A DNA stretch of 6,828 bases from NCBI GenBank assembly GCA_003157235.1, contig PMJC01000407.1, positions 557-7,384 of the forward strand, written 5' to 3'. This stretch comes from Methanosarcina sp. (GTDB taxonomy: Archaea; Halobacteriota; Methanosarcinia; Methanosarcinales; Methanosarcinaceae). Made by a program: the position numbers and the translations under genes. Of the stretch, positions 1 through 6,468 are shown piece after piece (position 1 is the first letter of the stretch; the number at the start of each line of letters is the position of its first letter). The notes under the pieces are model-generated. The model was not told the origin of the DNA. It saw nothing but the letters and a program-made list of their open reading frames with translations, and did no database searches.

Positions 1-339
1 CTTTCAGAATCCGAACTAAGACAATGGAGAAAAGAAAATCTGAAGCATTCGACCAGGGACATCTCAGTCCTTATTCCCAATGGTGCTGACCCTAAAATAA
101 TCCTTGAAGCTATAAGTACAAACAGAAATCTTGCAGCTTGCGAAATTAGTGATATCTACAGGGGATCTAATTTGGTAGAAAACTACATAGGGAATAGATG
201 GATCGAAAGGCTAGCTATATCTTACAGGATAACTGTTTTTGGGGATTGTGACGCGGATTCTGTCGAAAATGATGTCATAGCCTTTCTGTGTGGGATCGGA
301 TGCTGTATAAGAAACAAAAACCTTAGGCTGGAAGAATAA
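1..339 (+). CDS. C-terminal part of an FDX-ACB domain protein (PheRS-like), 5' end outside window
   Basis: Frame 1 is open from the first base to TAA at 337-339, giving 112 C-terminal residues. The segment STRDISVLIP, then SDIYRG, then SYRITVFGD, then a final helix and the ending RNKNLRLEE follows the order of a ferredoxin-fold anticodon-binding domain: the RDxx strand after a Thr/Arg, the D[VI]YRG turn, and the [LY]R[IL]T strand. In bacterial PheT and mitochondrial PheRS this domain closes the protein and binds the tRNA(Phe) anticodon. Archaeal PheT normally lacks it, so in a methanogen a better candidate is the PheS-related stand-alone ligase sometimes called PheST, whose substrate is unknown; this is inferred from memory of the family. 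The catalytic part is outside the window. No frameshift is visible here. The domain call is fairly secure, the exact family is not. Confidence 0.7.
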   Translation, partial: LSESELRQWRKENLKHSTRDISVLIPNGADPKIILEAISTNRNLAACEISDIYRGSNLVENYIGNRWIERLAISYRITVFGDCDADSVENDVIAFLCGIGCCIRNKNLRLEE

Positions 340-810
340 AAACAATTATATTTTTGGGATCTTCATTGATAAACAAAGAAATTGATTTTAACAATAAAAT
401 AATATCAAAACATAAATGAAAACTTTTCGATGAAAGTGTAAGCAAAATAAGAAAATTAATCATCTCATAAATCACCTAACTTAGTATTCTACATATTATG
501 AGTTAATAATGATAGGTGCATAAACATTATAATCGTAAATATAGTCAGGAATAGGCCACTCATAGGCTCAAAGTAAGGTTTTTTTCTCTAGAAACAGAAT
601 AATATTAGATCCTGACGACTTCACAAATACTAAAAAATAATTATTTATATTTTTTTGTTTTTTGACTACGAAAAATCTTATGCAGGATTATTTTTTGTTT
701 AGAAACAAATTTTCATGTCATTAATTTAAAATAAGCAAGGTTCGTACTCATTTTTCAGAAGCAATCAACAACTCACGGACACAATTTAACATAGTAATGA
801 GGTAATTGTA
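340..810. other. AT-rich spacer between the FDX-ACB gene and the DUF1259 gene
   Basis: No ORF here has a convincing start and composition. T-runs at 580-586 and 652-658 could end transcription from the upstream gene. A 7-bp inverted repeat (TTTGTTT at 694-700, AAACAAA at 703-709) is present. TATA-like stretches occur at 644-651 and 724-733. On the minus strand, 567-496 reads as a 23-residue open stretch ending in TAA (YEWPIPDYIYDY followed by NVYAPIIINS) whose composition looks protein-like. It is preceded by TGA and has no start, so it could be a relic of a gene C-terminus or chance. Confidence 0.5.
644..651 (+). promoter_or_regulatory. candidate TATA box for the DUF1259 gene
   Basis: TTTATATT sits in an AT-rich block about 160 bases before the TTG start. 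Transcription would begin near 675 and leave a leader of about 135 nucleotides. A second candidate, TTTAAAATA near 725-733, would give a leader of about 55 nucleotides. The sequence alone does not decide between them. Confidence 0.3.
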
Positions 811-1747
811 TTGAGACTTAGAAATTTCTGCATAGCTAGTGTAGGTATCTTGTTACTTACAGCCACTGTTTTGGTAAGTGCTGCTCAGACTGCCAAACTT
901 GAACCAGCCCATGTAGGATTTAGCTCTAATTCTAGCTGGAAAGACGTAGAGTAGTCTATGGGCCTATCTGGAACACTGATACCAGGTAATATTTTCAAGT
1001 TCAGCATGCTTAGAAATGATCTGAACGTCAAGATTGGAAATTTTACGGTTGCTCCCACGCTTGCACTTGGGTCATGGGTAGCCTTTAAAAATGAGGGAAA
1101 TACATCGATGCTCATGGGTGATCTGGTGCTGAGAGTGGATAAGGTTAGCCCAGTAATGCAGATGCTGTAGCAAAGGGGCATAAAGCCAGACAGGACTTCA
1201 TAACCATCTCCTAGACGAGTCCCCGCGAGTCATGTACATGCATATCTTCGGTAAGGGTGACCCGATTGCCATGGCCAGTGCAATTCACGATGCCCTTGCT
1301 TTAACACAAACACCAGTTAATGCCTTGATATTTGCTCAGCCAATGAATAACAGCCTGGATACGGCTATGCTCAACGCAACAATTGGAGCCAAAGGAAAAT
1401 ACAGTGGTGGTGTCTACCAGTTTGGAATTCCGAGGAACGAAAAAATAATGGATGCTGGTATGGAAATTCCTTCATCGATGGGAGTAGCTACAGGAATAAA
1501 TTTCCAGCCCCTTGGCAATGGTAATGTTGCAATTACCGGGGACTTCGTATTGACAGATGATGAAGTTAACCCTGTAATAAAAACTTTGAGGGATAATAAT
1601 ATCAATGTGACAACCATCCATAATCATATGATTTGTGAAGAGCCACGGTTGTTCTTCCTTCACTTCTGGTCGACGGGTGATCAAAACAAGTTGGCCAGCG
1701 AGCTTAAAGAAGCATTAAATAAAACCAACAGCTCTCTGCCTAAATAA
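811..1747 (+). pseudogene. DUF1259 (LppY/LpqO-type) secreted protein, two domains, with two in-frame TAG codons and a frameshift
   Basis: The reading starts at TTG 811, with GAGGT at 799-803 seven bases upstream. Residues 1-25 form a Sec-type signal peptide (basic RLRN, hydrophobic core, VSA-A cleavage site), so the product would be exported. Domain 1 begins near residue 43 and contains SGTLIPGNIF, ALGSWVAFKN and MGDLVLRVDKVSPVM. TAG replaces codon 48 (952-954) and codon 120 (1168-1170). The frame then moves by +1 between about 1171 and 1199, after which HNHLLDESPRVMYMH and domain 2 run unbroken to TAA 1745-1747. Domain 2 repeats the pattern with GDFVLTDDEVNPVI and HNHMI. These repeated HNH sites and the D-EVNPV motif are typical of DUF1259, whose function is not established. 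Both stops are one substitution from CAG or AAG. If UAG is read as pyrrolysine they might be sense codons, but the frameshift would still truncate the product. A sequencing error at the frameshift is possible. Confidence 0.85.
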
Positions 1748-1753
1748 ACCCGA

Positions 1754-1766
1754 TTTTTATTTTTTT
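1754..1766 (+). terminator. T-rich transcription terminator after the DUF1259 gene
   Basis: Seven bases after the TAA stop come two T-runs, five T at 1754-1758 and seven T at 1760-1766, in the sense strand. Archaeal RNA polymerase stops at such oligo-T tracts without needing a hairpin. The position directly after the gene supports the call. Confidence 0.55.
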
Positions 1767-1796
1767 CCATGCAGTCTAACGCCTTTTAATTTCAAT

Positions 1797-1843
1797 TTTA
1801 CTGAAGCAATAACCACATGCTCAGTAAATACCAAAAAGGTATT
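1797..1843. repeat. two overlapping hairpins between convergent genes
   Basis: TTTACTGA (1797-1804) is the exact reverse complement of TCAGTAAA (1821-1828). The stem can extend by GCA/TGC past a one-base bulge, leaving a loop of about nine bases. A second stem, AATACC (1827-1832) with GGTATT (1838-1843) and an AAAAA loop, shares two bases with the first, so the two cannot fully form together. They lie between the plus-strand DUF1259 gene and the minus-strand decayed gene and may act at transcript ends. No function is proven. Confidence 0.5.
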
Positions 1844-1946
1844 AAAAAGCATAGCAAAATTCAATAAATTCCTTTGCCATCGATTCAAATTAAATAGTAA
1901 TGTATTGAAAGTTCTATAAAAATGATTGTTTTTATCTTTTTCTTTC

Positions 1947-2027
1947 ATTACAAAACGGGATTTCTTGGTTTCACTGATACAAAGGTTTTATAGCAAAATC
2001 TCTGCATTAGAATACCAGTTTTGTAAT
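1947..2027. repeat. 81-bp segment bounded by 10-bp perfect inverted repeats
   Basis: ATTACAAAAC (1947-1956) is the exact reverse complement of GTTTTGTAAT (2018-2027). After one mismatch the match continues inward for two more G:C pairs (1958-1959 with 2015-2016). The right arm starts two bases beyond the stop codon of the minus-strand decayed gene. The segment could be a terminator-type structure for that gene, or a miniature inverted-repeat element. I see no target duplication at its edges and no second copy in the window. Confidence 0.45.
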
Positions 2028-2028
2028 C

Positions 2029-3547
2029 CTACTCATTGACTCTGGAGTCTGTTGTTGGCAGAGCTTTATTTGGTGTATAGTAGTCGCATTTTATACATGA
2101 TTTATCCATTTTCAGGCAGTCATTGTAGCAATTAAACTAGGAACTAAATTTTGCCATTGCTCGATATTCATCTATAGATATTTCATCTATATTGTTAAAA
2201 AGATCACTAAGTTGTGCTGGCTGCTTGTATTTAATTATAATTTCGCTGGTCAGTTTCAAATCAGCTAACTCGATGGCACAGGATAGTAAAATCTATGCAT
2301 AATATGTCTTCAGGAAAAATACATAGAATTCCTAAAGCTTAGGAAGCTTCAAGGCATGGGATTATATATTTTTTTAAGTATTCATCATATAAATCATCAT
2401 AAGCTGTAGATTCACTCATCTTATCTACATCACCAGAAATATCAAGTTTGGACCTGATATACCATTCATCATAGCTTATGATGCCTTCGTTATCTTTTTG
2501 TACTGAACCTTTTTTTCGTTTCATAAATTCTTTTTCTTCGTCAGAAACAATATCATTTAATATGTCATCTTCAAAGCAATGGTCAAAAAAAATAAAGGGA
2601 CTATTATATTGGATTTTTAGTTGGTGATTATTTATTTTCACCATTTTATGGTATAATCCCTTGGGATCTTGTTCTACTATTTTATTGAAAATATCATCAT
2701 TTATATCAAAAGCCAGTTTTAGTGATATTTTTTTTAAATTTTTTTCGTCTGCTATTTCTTAAAACGATGTTCGAAATATTTCGTGCGATATTCTCAAAAA
2801 CAATAGTTGCACACGTTTCCGACCGATGACTTCTTCCTTAACGTCTTCAGCTTGGGGTTTTATATCTTTCAACATTTTTTGAAATCGTTTTCCAGATAGT
2901 GAAAAAGTTTGAAGATATTCTGATGGATCTGATTGAATATTAGTTTTTAATGAATTGTGGATATGCTTATTCCAGACGCTTAGCAAGAAATTAGTGTTTT
3001 TGAAAATTGTGTTTGTCAATTTAGCATAAATATCATCTATGTAACTTTGGATTAGCAGATCATCTTCAAAGCCTTTTCCGAATCTGTAAATCTCAGATGC
3101 TTTAGTGTAAAATGTTTCAGTATCGTTTTTTATGCACAAGTCGAAGAGTGAAATAGATAATAATAACTGCACACGGAAGATTATATCACGAACCGGATTT
3201 ATGAAATGAAGGTGGTATCGGCTGACTATATTCAACGATTTTTCGTACCGGTTTAGTTCTATATCTGGAAAGTAATGCCTAATTTTCTCTAATTGTTTAA
3301 GTGTTGCTATGTTCCATCTGTTTTTACGAGTTATATTTTTACTCGGTGGTATCAAATCTAGGCAGCCTAGTTTTTGCAAATCATGCAGATGCCTGTTAAC
3401 TGTTCCTTAGTCAATTCCATCATATTTTTCGTGCAAACTTCTTCTAATAAATGGCTCTTTGATCACTCCTTTATGTCTAAGAATTAATTCAATGATTTCA
3501 GACTTCACTTCACCCACATTAAAATGGTAACGTCTCTTCTCAACCAT
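2029..3547 (-). pseudogene. decayed winged-helix protein gene, about 505 codons, with three TAA, one frameshift and one TAG
   Basis: The minus strand from ATG at 3547 is one reading frame down to about 2264, interrupted only by TAA at 3409-3407 (codon 47), 2761-2759 (codon 263) and 2341-2339 (codon 403). Between about 2292 and 2264 the frame shifts by one base, since frame A closes at TGA 2263-2261 and frame B opens after TAG 2295-2293. It then runs to TAG 2031-2029, with one more TAG at 2139-2137. Residues 15-65 look like a winged helix: IIELILRHKG, then GID(stop)GTVNRHLHDLQKLGCL, where a lost Gln (CAA to TAA) fits the recognition-helix start. The middle is a long helical, Lys/Asp-rich region. 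The last 35 residues hold a C-x3-C-x6-C-x2-C cluster (CYNDC to CIKC). I do not recognise the family. It was probably a DNA-binding regulator with a sensor region. Even if UAG is decoded, the three TAA codons and the frameshift prevent a full product. The fragments 3379-2759 and 2644-2339 may look like separate genes but are in the same frame, joined by 38 open codons. Confidence 0.8.
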
Positions 3548-3610
3548 ATGATCTAATAATAGTAGTATCTATTTAGATATATGTAAAAATTTTATTTTCA
3601 TCACATACAT

Positions 3611-3618
3611 ATATATAA
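3611..3618 (-). promoter_or_regulatory. candidate TATA box of the minus-strand winged-helix gene
   Basis: Read on the minus strand this is TTATATAT. A start site about 25 bases downstream would fall near 3588, leaving a leader of about 40 nucleotides before ATG 3547. No clear Shine-Dalgarno sequence precedes that ATG. The promoter seems to have outlived the gene. Confidence 0.45.
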
Positions 3619-3692
3619 TGAAAATAACTTCTTTAAATGCTGAAATATACAGCAGATTATTCTGACTATGCGATCAAAAGAACAAAGAAAAC

Positions 3693-3699
3693 TATATAT
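3693..3699 (+). promoter_or_regulatory. candidate TATA box for the 3749-4071 gene pair
   Basis: TATATAT follows a purine-rich AAAGAAAAC stretch that suits a TFB recognition element. Transcription would start near 3722, about 27 bases before the ATG at 3749 and about 125 before the one at 3847. It faces away from the minus-strand TATA box about 80 bases to the left, so this is a divergent promoter region. Confidence 0.45.
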
Positions 3700-3748
3700 C
3701 TTGTTGCCATTATTAGTTCGACTAAAATTTTAGAATTAGGATAGTAAG

Positions 3749-3850
3749 ATGATCATGAATTTTTACGATTCAGAAAATATTAAAAGATCTCTCAATTCCT
3801 GTATATCTAACACAAAAAGTTATATTCGATTGGTAATGTCAATTATATGA
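3749..3850 (+). CDS. possible 33-aa leader or small protein overlapping the next gene by ATGA
   Basis: ATG at 3749 opens a 33-codon frame (MIMNFYDSENIKRSLN, ending LVMSII) closed by TGA 3848-3850. That TGA shares bases with the ATG of the next gene (ATGA), a common arrangement for translational coupling. A weak AGGA lies about eight bases before the start, and the TATA box at 3693-3699 suits a transcript beginning just upstream. I know no homologue and the length is too short to be sure. It may be a leader peptide, or an open stretch inside the untranslated leader. Confidence 0.3.
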   Translation: MIMNFYDSENIKRSLNSCISNTKSYIRLVMSII

Positions 3851-4071
3851 TGGAGAATAGTAAAGAATACCAGCTTTACCTTGAAGCTCTTGATGATGAG
3901 AGATCTTCATGGGGGAGGAGGACTGCCATAAAGAGGCTCAGCGAGTGTAGAACAGTGGAATCTCTATACTACCTGAATGAAATCATAATTGACAAAAATT
4001 GTATGGTACCTGATTGGCTAAAAAAGATCGCAAAAGAATACTACGTAGATCTCTGCCTCGAATTTCTCTAA
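3847..4071 (+). CDS. small helical, HEAT-like hypothetical protein, 74 aa
   Basis: ATG 3847 (next codon also ATG) runs to TAA 4069-4071. In-frame stops and the absence of another start codon upstream fix the beginning. The protein is hydrophilic, with no signal peptide or membrane segment, so it is probably cytoplasmic. The stretch EALDDERSSWGRR, then AIKRLSECRTVESLYYLNEI, then IIDKN resembles one HEAT or HEAT-like repeat: a helix with a D-x-WGRRxA pattern followed by a second Leu-rich helix. Such repeats usually bind proteins. One repeat is little, so the resemblance is only suggestive. Its own Shine-Dalgarno is weak, so translation may depend on the ATGA overlap with the small ORF upstream. 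It stands apart from other intact genes, which gives no functional context. Confidence 0.6.
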   Translation: MMENSKEYQLYLEALDDERSSWGRRTAIKRLSECRTVESLYYLNEIIIDKNCMVPDWLKKIAKEYYVDLCLEFL

Positions 4072-4547
4072 ATATGTAATTTTTAACTGGTATTATATTT
4101 CGCAAAATACATTAAATCCGACATTTTGCATATTGTACATAGATATATTATTTGTTAACCTATTTGCAGCTAGTATTCGTGAAAATTAGATTAATTTTTA
4201 AGCTACTGTCATATTTGGAAAAAAGATGGCATTCTTGTGTACATATGTGGGAAGTGCGTTGAATGAACAATCTTGTTTAGAAATATTTACCCCCCTCAGA
4301 AATATAGTGCAGGTCTTTTAATAGTTGAAGTATTATTTTTTTTATTTTAAAGATATACAATTCTGCTGGGAATAGAATCTTTGTTATTAATCTTTTATTT
4401 GTTGAGAATGTATTCCTTATTGTCAAATTGAATCATGAATTTTAATAGCTAATTTGAGATCCTCAACTAAAATACAAACAAAAAATATGTCGATTTAAAT
4501 TAAATATTCAAATTACAGTCATCTGACGCTATGTAACTAAGGGAAAG
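4072..4547. other. AT-rich spacer without a recognisable gene
   Basis: I see no supportable ORF, RNA gene or strong repeat here. T-rich tracts, including an eight-T run near 4336-4343, could end transcription of the 74-aa gene. A TTTAAATTAAATA stretch at about 4494-4506 could be a TATA element for the ORF that begins at 4548. Confidence 0.45.
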
Positions 4548-4787
4548 ATGGAAGAAATAAATTACAGGATAGATTTACCTTTTCCGTCCTTTTTGCAATA
4601 CGTTCCTTCATTCAATCTTGCATTTGTGATCAGTGAAAAACATGTGTACTTGACGATAAACACACTTTTCCAAGTTTTAGAAGTGTTAATTTTAACTGTT
4701 AGGGCTTCAAGCACACTTTTGAATATCATTCTCAGAAAAGAATCATATTTTAGTGAGGATAAATATATATGTAAGAACTATAATTAA
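4548..4787 (+). CDS. uncertain hypothetical ORF, 79 aa, with a competing antisense reading
   Basis: ATG 4548 to TAA 4785-4787, with AAGGGA just upstream but only about four bases from the start, which is short. The product is rich in Phe, Leu and Val with one hydrophobic stretch (residues 38-53), and I recognise no family. The opposite strand is open over nearly the same span: ATG at 4729 to TAA at 4564-4562 gives 55 aa (MIFKSVLEALTVKINTSK..., ending KKDGKGKSIL) with a Lys/Thr-rich, soluble-protein composition. Phe/Leu-rich ORFs often are shadows of Lys-rich genes, so the minus strand may be the real or once-real frame. Neither is secure. Confidence 0.25.
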   Translation: MEEINYRIDLPFPSFLQYVPSFNLAFVISEKHVYLTINTLFQVLEVLILTVRASSTLLNIILRKESYFSEDKYICKNYN

Positions 4788-5045
4788 GGTCACAACTTCC
4801 TAATTTATATACACAATTATCCCAATTCATATTATATATTGAAATTTGTCTCTTTTAAACCATAGTATGCCTTCTTTACTTATGAATCCTACTTTTGATC
4901 CCTGCAATAAGTTGAAAAATAGTGGTTCCTTTAGAAAATATAGCTAACTATCTATAACGTTTTTTTAAACTTCGAACCTTTCACAAACTTTAAATCTTAG
5001 AAAATTTTAATAAACCTCCGATTCAACAATTGCTGATACATACTA
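4788..5045. other. AT-rich spacer upstream of the small membrane protein gene
   Basis: No ORF, RNA gene or repeat stands out. It holds a seven-T run at 4961-4967 that may terminate upstream transcription. Confidence 0.4.
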
Positions 5046-5054
5046 TTATAAATA
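5046..5054 (+). promoter_or_regulatory. TATA box of the two-TM small protein gene
   Basis: TTATAAATA is close to the archaeal TATA consensus. A start about 25 bases downstream, near 5076, gives a leader of about 50 nucleotides before ATG 5125. This is the best promoter match in the window. Confidence 0.6.
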
Positions 5055-5124
5055 AAAAGCCAAAGATTAGGATTTATAGAAATCTTGCAATTTGCTGGTA
5101 ATTATTTTAAGGAGACAATGGGCG

Positions 5125-5340
5125 ATGGGCAAGGACACCGAAAAAATTTTAGAAATCCCAACATTAATCTTGGTGGGTGCTGGAGCAATTTTAAGTGCTT
5201 TTTTATTCCACTTCATGTTTAAATACGCTGCCGAGAAAAACCTTCTCATGGTTATATTAACTGCATTGCTGATAGCAGTAGTTTCAATTGGAGTCGTCAA
5301 AGGCATTGTTTACACATACAAACAGAAATATAGTGAGTGA
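5125..5340 (+). CDS. small membrane protein with two transmembrane segments, 71 aa
   Basis: The start is ATG 5125, not the upstream in-frame TTG at 5092, because AAGGAG at 5109-5114 lies ten bases before it. The ATG at 5118 is in another frame. TGA is at 5338-5340. After a charged N-terminus (MGKDTEKILEI), residues 12-32 form one hydrophobic helix with small residues (GAGAILSA), a short KYAAEKN linker follows, and residues 40-62 form the second helix. The end, YKQKYSE, is basic. Both termini probably face the cytoplasm. I recognise no family and no catalytic motif. It may be a small stand-alone membrane subunit or stress protein, but nothing beside it indicates a partner. Its own promoter, binding site and clean frame make it the most secure intact gene in the window. 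Confidence 0.75.
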   Translation: MGKDTEKILEIPTLILVGAGAILSAFLFHFMFKYAAEKNLLMVILTALLIAVVSIGVVKGIVYTYKQKYSE

Positions 5341-5570
5341 ACTGCTGGTGAATTAAAGCTGAAGGCTTGTTACCTAATTCTTTAAACTTTTGTTCACGAG
5401 TCAGCAAGCTCACCCATCCCTTTACTACATAGGATCTATATTAAAATTAGATTTTGATTTTGGAAAATGGATTTTTAGATCTTGATTATAACTTTATTTT
5501 CAAATACTGTTTTGTTTTGCTATTCACTACTTAGTGTAAATTGAAAATCATTGCTAATTAGGGAGTCAAC
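5341..5570. other. spacer after the small membrane protein gene, with a possible antisense relic
   Basis: TTAAAG (5354-5359) and CTTTAA (5381-5386) could form the base of an imperfect hairpin just after the stop codon, possibly a weak terminator. On the minus strand, 5440-5300 is open without a start codon and reads LLTREQKFKELGNKPSALIH in its centre, a protein-like composition. It overlaps the 3' end of the 71-aa gene and may be a relic. Otherwise nothing is visible. Confidence 0.35.
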
Positions 5571-5685
5571 ATACAAAAAAAATAACCATTGATCTTGGAT
5601 TTAGGATCCACACCAAAATATCACTAAGAAAGCAATTGAAGAACCGAGGATAAAGATCGCTGATGGAAATTCCATTAAGACATAG
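5571..5685 (+). pseudogene. possible short gene relic with a lost start codon
   Basis: GGGAG at 5561-5565 is followed five bases later by ATA CAA AAA, as expected for a gene whose ATG became ATA. The run of eight A (5575-5582) then puts the reading into a TAA. One more A would restore it to MQKKITIDLGF. A different frame from 5605 reads DPHQNITKKAIEEPRIKIAD to TAG 5683-5685, and that stretch looks protein-like. I recognise no family. The relic would need at least two frameshifts to be rebuilt, so the call is tentative. Confidence 0.25.
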
Positions 5686-6465
5686 AATTATTAATATATA
5701 TATGTATGAATTTGGGTTAATACACTATAATTATAGATGTAGCAATATTTTATTACAAATTAATACTTACAAAACCACCGGCCAGGAGCCTGTCTAAATA
5801 TCATATTTAGTATCATTTGCTTAAAGATTTGATAAGACCAGGTCTATTAATCATTTCTACCGCGTTTTTTCCATACTACCAATAAATCACTATGTCATCA
5901 AATCCTTTTCAAGTTATATCTGTATAATGCATCCCTACAGGACCATCCTACTTGGAAATCATGGTTTTTTTTGCCCACACAGGATTTTTGTACCAGTTGA
6001 TATCTCCCTATTCAAAAACCATAGCCGACAATATCATGTTTTGAGTCGTTATCCAGCTCAAGACTTCGATCCAATAGCCATCCTTGAGGTGCTATTCAAC
6101 AAACACATGCTAAAAATACGGTTGAATTGATATGTTTTCATTATTTTAAATAATTTTACTCTACTTTATAATTAAATTATACTTCACAGTGATGGTTATT
6201 GTAGAGCCCTTGTTATAATACTTTGATAAACCTTATACCGATATCTTCGTCGTAGTTCCAGGAATTTGCATGGAATCTTTGGGATTTTTGTTTCTTTCTG
6301 TGATGGTTCATTTCTTCAAAATTTCAGAAAAACCAAAAAACATTCAAAATACTCCTAATCCATCGAAGACTACACATAGAGAATGCAATAAATTCATAAC
6401 AGTCATATCCGATTTGTACACTTGAAGAAAGAGGAAAGAATTACATCGTTAATTTTGAGGTGTAT
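5686..6465. other. long AT-rich region with no supportable gene
   Basis: The longest plus frame, ATG 5927 to TGA 6128-6130 (67 codons), has no ribosome binding site and no recognisable motif. The minus strand over the same span is open apart from single stops, with a reading around 6083-5900 such as GWLLDRSLELDNDSKHDIVG. Another minus stretch, ATG 6311 to TAA 6215-6213, reads MNHHRKKQKSQRFHANSWNY and then DEDIGIRFIKVL, a protein-like composition. These may be remnants of inactivated genes, but none is identifiable. TATA-like sequence is dense near 5690-5705. Confidence 0.35.
5794..5810. repeat. 17-bp palindrome
   Basis: CTAAATAT (5794-5801) and ATATTTAG (5803-5810) are exact reverse complements around one central base. 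It directly follows CAGGAGCCTGT. A short dyad of this kind could be an operator, but no gene promoter is evident beside it, so it may be chance in AT-rich DNA. Confidence 0.35.
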
Positions 6466-6468
6466 GTT

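Noticed and set aside
885..1181. Minus-strand 98-codon ORF opposite the DUF1259 domain 1
   Set aside because: The plus strand carries clear DUF1259 motifs, so this is an antisense shadow.
1414..1684. Two minus-strand ORFs of about 70 codons opposite DUF1259 domain 2
   Set aside because: Antisense shadows of an unmistakable coding frame; no binding sites or motifs.
1757..1948. Minus-strand 63-codon ORF
   Set aside because: It covers the terminator T-runs and hairpins, has no ribosome binding site and shows no family resemblance.
3668..3733. 21-codon ORF starting at ATG 3668
   Set aside because: It contains the candidate TATA box and begins upstream of the inferred transcript start, so it is unlikely to be translated.
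124..5089. 12-base direct repeat AGAAATCTTGCA at about 125 and 5078
   Set aside because: One copy is inside a coding region, the other is in a leader, and the flanks do not match; most likely chance.
5067..5306. Minus-strand 79-codon ORF opposite the two-TM gene
   Set aside because: The plus strand has a TATA box, AAGGAG and a clear two-helix protein; this is its shadow.
5783..5810. Possible insertion-sequence end around CAGGAGCCTGTCTAAAT
   Set aside because: The text resembles transposon ends, but no matching second end, transposase frame or target duplication is visible in the window.
5927..6130. Plus-strand 67-codon ORF
   Set aside because: No ribosome binding site before the ATG, no motif, and the opposite strand is nearly as open; not supportable as a gene.
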